This document shows, piece after piece, positions 1-9,141 of a DNA stretch of 34,603 nt (position 1 is the first letter of the stretch; every line of letters begins with the position of its first letter). A program made the position numbers and the translations under genes. Origin of the DNA: Candidatus Woesearchaeota archaeon (GTDB lineage: Archaea > Nanobdellota > Nanobdellia > Woesearchaeales > WJIZ01). The notes beneath the pieces are model-generated. The model did no database searches. It was not told the origin of the DNA and worked only from the letters and a program-made list of their open reading frames with translations. The stretch spans positions 1 through 34,603 of the forward strand of contig JAAOYF010000005.1 of NCBI GenBank assembly GCA_018221205.1. The letters are read 5' to 3'.

Positions 1-1
1 A

Positions 2-364
2 GCTAAAAAGGCCCTATTGGGAGAGAAAGTCGATGTTGTCAACTGCGAACAAGCCATCATGACCGGAAGGAAGCAGTTCGTCTATGATGATTATAACATC
101 AAAAGAAACAGGGGAACATTCAAAGGACCGTTCATCCCTCGGATGCCTGATAGATTCGTCAGAAGGATCATCAGGGGAATGCTGCCGCACAAGCAGGATA
201 AGGGGCGGGAAGCTTTAGAGAGAATCATGTGCCATCTCGGCGTACCTTCTGAGTTCGAAGGCAAGGAGCTTGTCCAGATAAAAGAAGCGCACAGATCAAA
301 GCTGAAGAATCTTAAATATGTGACGATCAAAGATATCTGCAAAAAATTGGGGCATAAACAATGA
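2..364 (+). CDS. rpl13: Ribosomal protein uL13 (L13), 5' truncated by window edge
   Basis: Reading frame is open to the window edge (AKKALLGEKVDVVNCEQA...); uL13-like VVNCEQA and GTFKGPFIPRMPDRFVRRIIRGMLP; followed by uS9 and RpoN as in archaea. Confidence 0.93.
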   Translation, partial: AKKALLGEKVDVVNCEQAIMTGRKQFVYDDYNIKRNRGTFKGPFIPRMPDRFVRRIIRGMLPHKQDKGREALERIMCHLGVPSEFEGKELVQIKEAHRSKLKNLKYVTIKDICKKLGHKQ

Positions 365-759
365 AAGTGATCCATAGTTCAGGAAAAAGGAAAAAGGCCA
401 TTGCACGAGCTACCTTGAGGGATGGTGATGGTAAAGTAAGGATAAATAAAATCTCTTTAGATGATTTCGCACCGAAGATGCTCCAGATGAGATTAAGGGA
501 GCCTTTGCTCTTGGCAGGAGATATGGCTAAAAAAGTGGATATCGATGTCAAGATAGAGGGTGGAGGCATCACCGGCCAGGCAGATGCTGGTAGATTGGCT
601 ATCGCACGATCATTGGTCGACTATGCTAAAGGAGACAAACTGAAGAAAGTGTTTTTGGAATATGACAGGATGCTATTGGTTGCGGATGTGAGGCAGAATG
701 AGACTTCCAAGCCAAATGATTCAAAGCCGCGTGCTAAAAGACAAAAATCATACAGGTGA
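361..759 (+). CDS. rps9: Ribosomal protein uS9 (S9)
   Basis: SGKRKKAIARATLRDGDGKVRIN start, GGGITGQADAGRLAIARSLV, basic KPRAKRQKSYR C-terminus; ATGA overlap with uL13. Confidence 0.95.
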   Translation: MKVIHSSGKRKKAIARATLRDGDGKVRINKISLDDFAPKMLQMRLREPLLLAGDMAKKVDIDVKIEGGGITGQADAGRLAIARSLVDYAKGDKLKKVFLEYDRMLLVADVRQNETSKPNDSKPRAKRQKSYR

Positions 760-765
760 GAAAAC

Positions 766-963
766 ATGATTATACCCATTCGATGTTGGAGCTGTGGAAA
801 ACCAGTAGGCCACCTCTGGGAGCAATTCCTTGAGAGAGTGAAAGGTGGAGAAGACAGGAAGAAGATTATGGATGATATGGAATTAGAGAGATATTGCTGC
901 AGAGCAATGTTCTTGGGCCATGTCGACCTGATCGATACGGCTGCAAGCTTCAAGAAGGTTTAA
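766..963 (+). CDS. rpoN: DNA-directed RNA polymerase subunit N (Rpo10)
   Basis: MIIPIRCWSCGKPVGHLWEQF and CCRAMFLGHVDLID zinc motifs; 65 aa. Confidence 0.96.
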   Translation: MIIPIRCWSCGKPVGHLWEQFLERVKGGEDRKKIMDDMELERYCCRAMFLGHVDLIDTAASFKKV

Positions 964-966
964 ATA
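959..966 (+). promoter_or_regulatory. Candidate TATA box for leuS overlapping the rpoN stop codon
   Basis: TTTAAATA, 22 nt before the leuS ATG at 989; the rpoN TAA (961-963) lies inside it. Confidence 0.5.
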
Positions 967-988
967 TCTCTTTCTTTTTCTGCACGTC

Positions 989-3634
989 ATGGTCGAATTT
1001 AATGATATTGCCAAGAAATGGCAGGAACGCTGGGCAAAAAAAGACATCTTCAAAGTAAAAGAAGGTGGAAAGAAATTCTATGTCCTTGAGATGTATCCTT
1101 ATCCTTCTGGTTCTGGCTTGCATATGGGACATGCACGGAATTATTGCATCGGGGATGTGTTTGCCCGCTTCAAAAGGATGCATGGATTGAATGTTCTCTA
1201 TCCTATGGGGTATGACAGCTTTGGATTGCCGGCAGAGAATGCTGCTATAAAAGCGAAAAGCCACCCTAAGGTCTTCACTGAGAAAGCTATCGCTACGTTT
1301 ATCCAGCAGCAGAAAGGCCTTGGCTTGAGCTATGATTGGTCGAGAATGGTAGAGACGCACAAGCCCGACTATTATAGATGGGACCAATGGATCTTCTTAA
1401 AGATGTACGAAAAGGGTCTTGCGTATAAGAAAAACAATCCTGTCAATTGGTGCCCTGAATGCAATACGGTTTTAGCAAACGAGCAGGTGCACGACGGCAA
1501 ATGCTGGCGGCATACTGAAACAGATGTCGAGCCAAAGGAACTTGAGCAGTGGTATTTCAAGACCACTGCCTATGCTGAGGAGCTCTATGATGATATTGAA
1601 AAGTTAAAGAATTGGTCTGAGGATGTAAAACTTATGCAGAAAAACTGGATCAATAAGAAAGAATGGATCGATATTGAATATGCTGTTGATGGTACTGACA
1701 AAAAACTGACTGTCTCAACAACCAGGCCTGATACTAATTTTGGTGCTACCTTTATCGTGATAGCACCTGAACACGAGTTGCTCACCTCTGATTTGATCCC
1801 AGAAGATAAAAGAGAGGCTGTGAAAGCATATATTGAGGAAGCCAAGAAAAAGACCGATGAAGAACGGATTGAAGAAAGCGGAAAGAAAACAGGTGTATTC
1901 ACTGGCCTCTACTGCATCAACCAATTAACAAACAAGAAAATGCCGATCTGGGTCAGTGATTTTGTTCTGATGAATGTAGGCACGGGGGTTGTTGTGGGAG
2001 TGCCTGGACATGATATGAGGGATTTTAAATTTGCTAAAGAGTATGGTCTAGAGATTGTCAGAGTCGTTGTTGGAAAAGATGGAGATACATCAGAAATCAC
2101 CAGAAAAGAACAGGTCCAAGAAGAGGAGGGAGTGATGATCAATTCCGGATTCCTCGATGGAATGGATATCCGTGCTGCTACGAAAAAGATCATGGACCAT
2201 ATGGAAGAGAAAGGATATGGAAAAAGGACCATAAGATATAGATTAAGAGACTGGCTGATCTCTCGCCAGCGGTTCTGGGGAACCCCTATCCCTATCATCT
2301 ACTGCGATGATTGCGGTATTGTTCCTGTTCCTGAAAAAGATTTGCCAGTAACATTGCCTGATGATATTAAATTCAGCTCTGCTTCAAATCCTTTGGTGGA
2401 TCATGAGCCTTTTGTCAAGGCTGCCTGTCCGAAATGTGGGAAGGAAGGCAGGAGAGAAACAGATACGATGGATACGTTTGTCAATAGTTCCTGGTATTTC
2501 TTGAGATATTGCGATTCAAAAAATGATAAGGAGATATTTGACCCGAAGAAAGCGAACTACTGGGTGCCTATCGATCAATATATAGGCGGAAAAGAACATG
2601 CATGCATGCACCTGATCTACTTCAGATTCTATACAAAATTCCTTAGGGATATTGGATTATTAAAAATTGATGAACCTACACTTAATCTTTTCAACCAAGG
2701 TATGCTGCATGGCAGCGATGGGTATGTGATGAGCAAATCCCGAGGAAACGTCGTCTTGCCAGAAGAAGTTTCGAAAAAATATGGCATCGATACTGCCCGA
2801 TGGTTCTTGATGTTCGTGGCCGGGCCTGATAAAGACATGGAATGGAGCGATAAAGGGGCAGAGGGAAGTTTCAGATTCCTGAAGAAATTCTATACTCTCT
2901 TAGAGAAGAGTTTTATCGATAAAGATGCAAAGCAGGAGAGCAAGATCAACAAGACTATCAAGAATGTTTCAGAGTATATCGAGAATTTCAAGTTCAATAT
3001 GGCCACTATCGGCCTGATGGAGATGGCAAATTATCTGCACAGCAAAGAAGAGATCCAAAAATCTGTTCTGGAACGGCTTGTTGTGATGATGAGTGCCTTT
3101 GCTCCCCATATCAGTGAGGAGATGTGGGAAACTCTTGGACATAAGGAATTTGTTTCACTGGCAAAATGGCCTTCTTTTGATGAAAAGAAGATAGATCATG
3201 CTGCTGAAGCTCTTGAAGATGCTGTAGGGCAGCTGACATTAGACATCAAGAGGGTGCTTGACCTCATCAAGAAAGAAGCAAAGGAGATAAAGCTTATCAC
3301 CAGTCCAGAATGGAAATATGCCTTCTTTTCAACACTTAAGAAAGAGATGGAAAAGACGAGAGATATGAAAGACATCATGGGAACATGTATGCAGGGTGAG
3401 CTGAAGAAGCACGGCCAGGACATCTCTAGATTAGTCCCTGCTATCCTTAAAGACCCTAAAAAGATGCCTGCTGTTATCTTATCTTCAGATGAGGAATTCA
3501 AGAACCTCCAGGAAGCTGCTCCGTTGTTGAAGGGGCATTTCAAAGCAGAGATCATCGTCGAGAAAGGGGATGACAGCAAGGAAGAGAAAGCGAAGAATGC
3601 CAGCCCTGGAAAGCCTTCTATCGTCATAAAATGA
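989..3634 (+). CDS. leuS: Leucyl-tRNA synthetase, bacterial-type
   Basis: HMGHARNYCIGDVFARFKRMHGLNVLYPMGYDSFGLPAENAAI, editing-domain TTRPDTNFGAT, WYFLRYCD, YIGGKEHACMHLIYFRF, VMSKSRGNVV (KMSKS-type). Confidence 0.96.
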   Translation: MVEFNDIAKKWQERWAKKDIFKVKEGGKKFYVLEMYPYPSGSGLHMGHARNYCIGDVFARFKRMHGLNVLYPMGYDSFGLPAENAAIKAKSHPKVFTEKAIATFIQQQKGLGLSYDWSRMVETHKPDYYRWDQWIFLKMYEKGLAYKKNNPVNWCPECNTVLANEQVHDGKCWRHTETDVEPKELEQWYFKTTAYAEELYDDIEKLKNWSEDVKLMQKNWINKKEWIDIEYAVDGTDKKLTVSTTRPDTNFGATFIVIAPEHELLTSDLIPEDKREAVKAYIEEAKKKTDEERIEESGKKTGVFTGLYCINQLTNKKMPIWVSDFVLMNVGTGVVVGVPGHDMRDFKFAKEYGLEIVRVVVGKDGDTSEITRKEQVQEEEGVMINSGFLDGMDIRAATKKIMDHMEEKGYGKRTIRYRLRDWLISRQRFWGTPIPIIYCDDCGIVPVPEKDLPVTLPDDIKFSSASNPLVDHEPFVKAACPKCGKEGRRETDTMDTFVNSSWYFLRYCDSKNDKEIFDPKKANYWVPIDQYIGGKEHACMHLIYFRFYTKFLRDIGLLKIDEPTLNLFNQGMLHGSDGYVMSKSRGNVVLPEEVSKKYGIDTARWFLMFVAGPDKDMEWSDKGAEGSFRFLKKFYTLLEKSFIDKDAKQESKINKTIKNVSEYIENFKFNMATIGLMEMANYLHSKEEIQKSVLERLVVMMSAFAPHISEEMWETLGHKEFVSLAKWPSFDEKKIDHAAEALEDAVGQLTLDIKRVLDLIKKEAKEIKLITSPEWKYAFFSTLKKEMEKTRDMKDIMGTCMQGELKKHGQDISRLVPAILKDPKKMPAVILSSDEEFKNLQEAAPLLKGHFKAEIIVEKGDDSKEEKAKNASPGKPSIVIK

Positions 3635-4449
3635 TTGTTGTCCTTGGTGCGGGAGCTATCGGTCGTTTTTTTGGTGAAAAACTTAAGCAGGTTGGCGAGG
3701 TTGTTTCTTTTATCGGACGAAAAGATCCTATCGACACTCAACAAACTGATTTTGTTCTTGTCGCGACTAAAGCCTATGATACTGAAGAAGCGATAAAGCG
3801 ATGCAAAGACCTCATTTCTGATGATACTGTTGTGATTTCATTGCAGAATGGGCTTGGCAATGAAGAAATCATCTCTCAGTATGCTCAGCATGTCATCGGT
3901 GGAGTCACTTCTACTGGAGTCATGCTTGTTGATGGAGAAGTGGAGCTCAAAGGTATAGGGGAAACTGTCATCGGGGATTTCAAAGGAACTGGAGCGGAGA
4001 AATTTCTTGCATTGTTGAAGAAAACTGATCTTCCCGTCAGGCTCTCTGAGGATATCGGAAAAGATATCTATCATAAGTTCCTTATCAATGTCGGCTTGAA
4101 TGCATTGGGTGCAGTTGCTGGAGCTGAAAATGGGAAGATGGCTGAAAACGAATACTTGCGAAATATCGCTCAGCATTTGATCTCTGAGGGCATCACTATT
4201 GGCAAAGCTGAAGGATTTACATTTGAAAATGTGTTTGAAGGGCTGATGGATGTGTGTAAGAAGACTTCTGGCAATAGGAATTCGATGTATCAGGATGTCT
4301 TGAATGGAAAAAAGACTGAAATTGACTTTCTGAACGGGAAGATTGTGGAATTGGGGAAGAAACACCAGATTAATGTGCCTTATAATGAGGCGATTTCTTC
4401 TTTAGTTAGGGCTAGGGCAGGTCTTAATTCTTGGTCGAAAGCTTTATAA
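3631..4449 (+). CDS. panE: 2-dehydropantoate 2-reductase (ketopantoate reductase, PanE/ApbA family)
   Basis: N-terminal MIVVLGAGAIGRFFG Rossmann motif, VISLQNGLGNEE, KFLINVGLNALGA; ATGA overlap with leuS. Confidence 0.85.
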   Translation: MIVVLGAGAIGRFFGEKLKQVGEVVSFIGRKDPIDTQQTDFVLVATKAYDTEEAIKRCKDLISDDTVVISLQNGLGNEEIISQYAQHVIGGVTSTGVMLVDGEVELKGIGETVIGDFKGTGAEKFLALLKKTDLPVRLSEDIGKDIYHKFLINVGLNALGAVAGAENGKMAENEYLRNIAQHLISEGITIGKAEGFTFENVFEGLMDVCKKTSGNRNSMYQDVLNGKKTEIDFLNGKIVELGKKHQINVPYNEAISSLVRARAGLNSWSKAL

Positions 4450-4450
4450 A
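4437..4450 (+). promoter_or_regulatory. Candidate archaeal BRE/TATA promoter overlapping the panE stop codon
   Basis: CGAAAGCTTTATAAA; TTTATAAA at 4443-4450; predicts a start near 4472. Confidence 0.5.
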
Positions 4451-4470
4451 CGGCCATAGATTCCAAAAAG

Positions 4471-4552
4471 CACTCAAAAAGGGTGTTTACGGACACTTAA
4501 ACACCAGTAAGCAAGCCTGAAAAGGAGCCTTTTCAGTACAGTTATAGACTGT
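4471..4552 (+). other. Inverted-repeat-rich leader / candidate structured RNA
   Basis: CACTC(4471-4475)/GGGTG(4481-4485), mutually exclusive with GGTGTTTA(4482-4489)/TAAACACC(4498-4505); CTGAAAAGG(4517-4525)/CCTTTTCAG(4528-4536); ACAGT(4538-4542)/ACTGT(4548-4552) followed by TTTTCTCT. Confidence 0.5.
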
Positions 4553-4577
4553 TTTCTCTAAGGGCGCCAACAAAAGG

Positions 4578-4585
4578 TTTATTTT
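4578..4585 (+). promoter_or_regulatory. Candidate TATA box proximal to uL3
   Basis: TTTATTTT, 26 nt upstream of the uL3 ATG at 4612. Confidence 0.4.
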
Positions 4586-4611
4586 GCGTTATAGCTAATA
4601 GGGAGCTATCT

Positions 4612-5580
4612 ATGAAAAAGCGAAATCCACGACACGGAAGCATGCAGTTCTGGCCTAGAGTAAGGGCTAAACGGGAGCATGCCCGAGTGAGAAGGTGGAA
4701 CGGCTCCACAAGCATACTGGGATTTGCCGGCTACAAGGTTGGCATGACCCACCTGATGATCACTGATAATAAATCAACATCAAAAACAAAGGGCCAAGAC
4801 ATCTTTTGTCCGGCAACCATCATCGAGTGCCCGCCACTGAAGACGGCTGCCATCCGATTCTACAAAAAAACATCCTACGGCCCAAAAGCTCTTTCTCATG
4901 TTTTCGCTGACACACTCGACAAGGACCTTGCGAAGAGACTGTCGCTCCCTAAGAAACAGACCAAAAAAGCAGATGATATCAAGAATTTTGATGATATACG
5001 ATTAATCGTCCATACTCAGCCAAAGCTCACTGGCATCGGAAAGAAAAAGCCAGAGGTCTTTGAAATCGCTTTGGGTGGCAAGAAAGAAGAGAAATTAGCC
5101 TATGCAAAAGAAAAATTAGGAAAAGATATCTCTCTTGCTGATGTATTCAAGGAAGGAGAGCAGCTCGACATCCATGCAGTTACCAAAGGAAAAGGATTCC
5201 AGGGGCCGGTGAAGAGATTCGGTGTAACGTTACGATCACACAAATCAGAAAAAGTAAGACGGGGGCCCGGAAGCCTGGGTGGCTGGAAGGGACAGGGACA
5301 TGTCATGTACAGGGTAGCTCATGCCGGCCAGACAGGATACCATCAGCGGACAGAATATAATAAATGGCTCCTGAAAATCGGTGCTGCCCCTAAAGAAGTC
5401 CATCAGGATGGGGGTTTCATCAGATATGGTGTCATAAAAAATACTTATCTTATCGTCAAAGGAAGTGTGGCAGGATCTAAAAAACGACTTATCAAATTCA
5501 GCCATGCCATCCGGCCCGATCATACCCTCCCTAAAGATGCTCCTGCTATCGCTTATATCAGCACAAGGTCAAAACAATGA
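4612..5580 (+). CDS. rpl3: Ribosomal protein uL3 (L3)
   Basis: HGSMQFWPRVRAKREHARVRRW, KGFQGPVKRFG, GHVMYRVAHAGQTGYHQRTEYNKWLLKIG. Confidence 0.96.
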   Translation: MKKRNPRHGSMQFWPRVRAKREHARVRRWNGSTSILGFAGYKVGMTHLMITDNKSTSKTKGQDIFCPATIIECPPLKTAAIRFYKKTSYGPKALSHVFADTLDKDLAKRLSLPKKQTKKADDIKNFDDIRLIVHTQPKLTGIGKKKPEVFEIALGGKKEEKLAYAKEKLGKDISLADVFKEGEQLDIHAVTKGKGFQGPVKRFGVTLRSHKSEKVRRGPGSLGGWKGQGHVMYRVAHAGQTGYHQRTEYNKWLLKIGAAPKEVHQDGGFIRYGVIKNTYLIVKGSVAGSKKRLIKFSHAIRPDHTLPKDAPAIAYISTRSKQ

Positions 5581-6383
5581 AACTGAATATCGTTGCACAA
5601 GGATTAGAGAACAAAGGCAATGTAGAGATGCCTGTGCAATTCAGTGAAGATGTCAGGCTGGAGATCATCAAAAGAGCTGTCGAGGCTGAGCAGAGCTCAA
5701 AAAGACAGCCTTATGGCGCTGCTCCTCTAGCTGGAAAGAAACATTCAGCATACGTCTCAAAACGAAGGAATGATTTCAAATCAACGTACGGCATAGGCCA
5801 ATCACGAACACCGCGAAAGGTTGTCAGCAGAAGTGGCAGCCGGCATAATTGGGTAGGTGCTGTTGCGCCGATGACTGTTGGAGGAAGAAGGGCGCACCCT
5901 CCTAAAGCTGAAAAGAACTGGCTGAGGAAAGTCAACAATAAAGAAAGAAACTTTGCTCTCAGGAGTGCTATTACAGCCACCTTATCGAATGATCTGGCAA
6001 CAAAGCGTGGCCATGTTGTCCCTAAAGAATATCCATTTGTCGTTGAAGGTGGAGTTGAGAAACTCGGCAAGACAAAGGATGTCAAGAAGTTCCTTGAGAG
6101 CATCGGCATCAAGGGTGATCTTGAAAGGGCATCTATCAGAAAAGTACGGGCAGGAAAAGGGAAGGCCCGTGGAAGAAAGTATAAGAAAAGGAAAAGTGCT
6201 TTGATTGTCACTCAAGCAGATTGTGCATTGTCAAAAGCTGCACGTAATATCCCGGGCATAGATGTTGTGCAAGCCAAAGATCTTACTGTCGAGATGCTCG
6301 CACCCGGGGCAGTTCCGGGAAGATTAACCTTGTGGACGAACAAGGCAATAGAAAAAATCGGCAAGGAGAAGATGTTCATATAA
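5577..6383 (+). CDS. rpl4: Ribosomal protein uL4 (archaeal L4/L1e)
   Basis: QPYGAAPLAGKKHSAYVSKRRNDFKSTYGIGQSRTPRKV, GGRRAHPPKAEKNW; archaeal gene order. Confidence 0.95.
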   Translation: MKLNIVAQGLENKGNVEMPVQFSEDVRLEIIKRAVEAEQSSKRQPYGAAPLAGKKHSAYVSKRRNDFKSTYGIGQSRTPRKVVSRSGSRHNWVGAVAPMTVGGRRAHPPKAEKNWLRKVNNKERNFALRSAITATLSNDLATKRGHVVPKEYPFVVEGGVEKLGKTKDVKKFLESIGIKGDLERASIRKVRAGKGKARGRKYKKRKSALIVTQADCALSKAARNIPGIDVVQAKDLTVEMLAPGAVPGRLTLWTNKAIEKIGKEKMFI

Positions 6384-6384
6384 C

Positions 6385-6636
6385 ATGGAAATCATCAAAT
6401 ATCCCCTATCGACGGAAAAATCCATCAGATTGATGGAATCAGAGAACAAATTGATCTTTGCAGTAGATAGGAAAGCAAAAAGAGCGGATATAAAGAAAGC
6501 GATCGAGGAGATGTTCAAGGCCAAGGTCATCAAGGTAAACGTCTTCAATAATATCAAAGGAGAGAAAAGAGCTTATATCAAATTCAGCGATGAAACTCCT
6601 GCAATAGATATCGCAACACAACTCGGGTTGATGTAA
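6385..6636 (+). CDS. rpl23: Ribosomal protein uL23 (L23)
   Basis: IIKYPLSTEKSIRLMESENKLIFAVDRKAKRADIKKAIEEMFKAKVIKVN. Confidence 0.95.
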   Translation: MEIIKYPLSTEKSIRLMESENKLIFAVDRKAKRADIKKAIEEMFKAKVIKVNVFNNIKGEKRAYIKFSDETPAIDIATQLGLM

Positions 6637-6637
6637 A

Positions 6638-7336
6638 ATGGGAAAAAGACTTATTCAGCAGAGGAGAGGGAGAGGAACTCCAACATATAGGGCGCCGAGC
6701 TTTAGGTATGCCGGCAAAGCGACTCACCCCAAGAAAGAAGGTGAAGGCATCATCAAAGAATTCGTCCATAGTCAAGGACATTCTGCACCGTTGATGGTTG
6801 TGCAGTACGGAAACGATTATAATCTGAACCTTGCCCCTGAAGGAGTACGTATCGGGGATTCGGTCAGTTGCAGCAATAATGAAGTCCATCCAGGCAATAC
6901 TGTTGTATTGCAAGAGATTCCTGAAGGGACATTAATCTATAATATTGAGCATAAGCCTGGAGATGGAGGCAAATTTGTCAGAAGCTCCGGAGTTGCTGCC
7001 CGTGTAGTATCAAAATCAAAAGACAGGGTTGTCATCAGGCTTCCTTCGAAGAAGCAGAAAGAGTTTCCAGGACAATGCAGAGCGACGATCGGAACTGTCT
7101 CCGGTTCGGGAAGGACAGAGAAGCCTTTCCTGAAAGCAGGCACGAAATACCATAAGATGCGGGCCAAGAACAAGCTCTATCCGAGCGTCTCGGGAACAAG
7201 CATGAACTCTGTCGATCATCCGTTCGGTGGAACGACCTCCAGCAATGTAGGAAAGCCTACACAGTCCGGAAGGAATGCTCCACCAGGAAGAAAAGTAGGA
7301 AAGATAGCACCAAGAAGGACGGGGTATAAGAGGTAA
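6638..7336 (+). CDS. rpl2: Ribosomal protein uL2 (L2)
   Basis: [74 protein letters not shown]. Confidence 0.97.
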   Translation: MGKRLIQQRRGRGTPTYRAPSFRYAGKATHPKKEGEGIIKEFVHSQGHSAPLMVVQYGNDYNLNLAPEGVRIGDSVSCSNNEVHPGNTVVLQEIPEGTLIYNIEHKPGDGGKFVRSSGVAARVVSKSKDRVVIRLPSKKQKEFPGQCRATIGTVSGSGRTEKPFLKAGTKYHKMRAKNKLYPSVSGTSMNSVDHPFGGTTSSNVGKPTQSGRNAPPGRKVGKIAPRRTGYKR

Positions 7337-7338
7337 TC

Positions 7339-7722
7339 ATGGCAAAGAAAGAATTTTCCTATCGGGGCAAGAGGCTTGAGGAATTGCAGGCGATGACCCA
7401 TAATGAGATTGCGGAACTATTGCCATCACGAGCAAGACGATCATTGAAAAGGGGGCTTTCGGATTCAGAGAAAATTGTCCTGAAAAAAGCAAAGGCCGGA
7501 GACAAAAACCTCAAAACACATTGCAGGGACCTGATCATCCTACCAGAACTGGTCGGTGCAAACATCAGGATCCACAACGGCAAAGAGTTTGTCCAGGTGA
7601 TAATCCTGCCCGAGATGATCGGACATTTCCTTGGAGAGTTTGCTCTCACCAGAAAAGGAGTCTCGCACAGTTCGCCAGGTATAGGCGCAACACGATCAAG
7701 TTCAAACGTTTCAGTGAAATAA
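7339..7722 (+). CDS. rps19: Ribosomal protein uS19 (S19)
   Basis: [76 protein letters not shown]. Confidence 0.97.
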   Translation: MAKKEFSYRGKRLEELQAMTHNEIAELLPSRARRSLKRGLSDSEKIVLKKAKAGDKNLKTHCRDLIILPELVGANIRIHNGKEFVQVIILPEMIGHFLGEFALTRKGVSHSSPGIGATRSSSNVSVK

Positions 7723-7723
7723 G

Positions 7724-8413
7724 ATGAAAAAATACTCAGCACCGTACAGCAAAGAGCACCATGCCAAAGCGCAAGGAGTAGCTATGCCTATCTCGACCAA
7801 AGCATCTATCGAGATCTGCAATACTCTGAGGCGTAAGACTGTCGGCAGGGCAAAAGTCATCCTGGAGAATGTCCTGGCTATGAAAGACCCTATCTCATTC
7901 AAGCGGTTCACTGGCGGAGCTGGCCATAAAAAAGGAATGGGGCCTGGAAAATACCCCCTGAAAGCTGCCGAGCACATCTTATCAGTATTGAAAGATGTCG
8001 AGGCTAATGCACAGTTCAAAGGATTAAATACGGGAAACCTCATCCTCATACATATTGCTGCCCATAATGCAGGGAATGTCTGGAGATATGGGAGACATAG
8101 AAGAAGAAAGATGAAGCGTACTCATATCGAGGTTATTGTCGAAGAAGGTAAAGTCGAGAAGAGGGCTGCTCCAGTGAAGAAGGAAGCACCCAAAGCCCAG
8201 CCGAAACCTGTTGAGAAGGTTGAGACAAAACCAGTTGTGAATCCTGTGGTCAAAAAAGCAGAACCAAAGGCAAAAAAAGTCGAAGCAAAACCAGCCGTTG
8301 AAAAGAAAACAGAGCCTCTAGCTGCTCCGGCTGAACAAAAGAAAGAAGCTCCGAAGGAAAAACCAGCAGAGCAGACACCGAAGGTCAAGGAACCGGAGCA
8401 AAAGACAAAATGA
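7724..8413 (+). CDS. rpl22: Ribosomal protein uL22 (L22) with long K/E/P/A-rich C-terminal tail
   Basis: KAQGVAMPISTKASIEICNTLRRKTVGRAKVILENVLAMKDPI core; tail from about 8140. Confidence 0.95.
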   Translation: MKKYSAPYSKEHHAKAQGVAMPISTKASIEICNTLRRKTVGRAKVILENVLAMKDPISFKRFTGGAGHKKGMGPGKYPLKAAEHILSVLKDVEANAQFKGLNTGNLILIHIAAHNAGNVWRYGRHRRRKMKRTHIEVIVEEGKVEKRAAPVKKEAPKAQPKPVEKVETKPVVNPVVKKAEPKAKKVEAKPAVEKKTEPLAAPAEQKKEAPKEKPAEQTPKVKEPEQKTK

Positions 8414-9141
8414 TCGAAAGAAAATTCGTCGCAAGCAACATGAAGGAATTCATGGTACAGGAATTCATCTCAAATACCTTGAAAGGCGCTGAGCATAGCC
8501 ATACGAAGATCCAAAGAACCCCTTTAGGAGAGAAGGTCGTCATCTATTCATCCAGGCCAGGATTGGTTGTGGGCAGGAAAGGCCAGAACATCAAACAGCT
8601 CACCAAAGCATTGAAGAAGAACTTCAACCTTGAGAATCCGCAGATTGAGATCAGTGAAGTTGCAATTCCATTCCTTGACTCCCAGATCATGGCTGAAAAA
8701 ATCGTCAACTATCTCGAGAGATTCGGGACAAGTAAATTCAAAGGAATAGGCCATAAGATCATGTCAGAAGTGATGAAAGCACAGGCGATGGGTATTGAGA
8801 TACTGATTTCAGGAAAAATTCCGAGCAGCAGGTCCAAGACCTGGCGATTCTACCAGGGCTACCTGAAGAAATGCGGTGACATTGCATTGACCGGTGTAGA
8901 TACTGCACATGCTGTCGCAAAATTGAAAACTGGTGTTATAGGCATCAAAGTGAGCATCATGCCTCCAGGCACCAAATTACCTGACCATATTGAACTGCTC
9001 GATGAAAAGCAGGAAATCGTCGAAGAAGTGAAGGAAGAAGCTGCTGAAGAAGTAAAGGAAAAGCCAAAGAAGGAAGAAGCTAAAGAGAAACCAAAAAAGG
9101 CCAAGAAAGATGAAAAAGCACGAACTAAGAAAGATGAGTAA
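8410..9141 (+). CDS. rps3: Ribosomal protein uS3 (S3) with K/E-rich C-terminal tail
   Basis: MIERKFVASNMKEFMVQEFI, KH-domain GLVVGRKGQNIKQLTKALKKNF. Confidence 0.96.
   Translation: MIERKFVASNMKEFMVQEFISNTLKGAEHSHTKIQRTPLGEKVVIYSSRPGLVVGRKGQNIKQLTKALKKNFNLENPQIEISEVAIPFLDSQIMAEKIVNYLERFGTSKFKGIGHKIMSEVMKAQAMGIEILISGKIPSSRSKTWRFYQGYLKKCGDIALTGVDTAHAVAKLKTGVIGIKVSIMPPGTKLPDHIELLDEKQEIVEEVKEEAAEEVKEKPKKEEAKEKPKKAKKDEKARTKKDE

Noticed and set aside
3196-3744. Minus-strand ORF of 182 aa opposite leuS/panE
   Set aside because: Shadow of strongly supported coding frames; Ser/Phe/Leu-rich low-information translation.
4471-4552. tRNA gene in the uL3 leader
   Set aside because: No T-arm GTTCRANYC motif, no cloverleaf spacing and no acceptor-stem pairing.
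8140-8410. Tandem DNA repeat in the uL22 tail
   Set aside because: Low-complexity amino acid composition but no regular nucleotide repeat unit.
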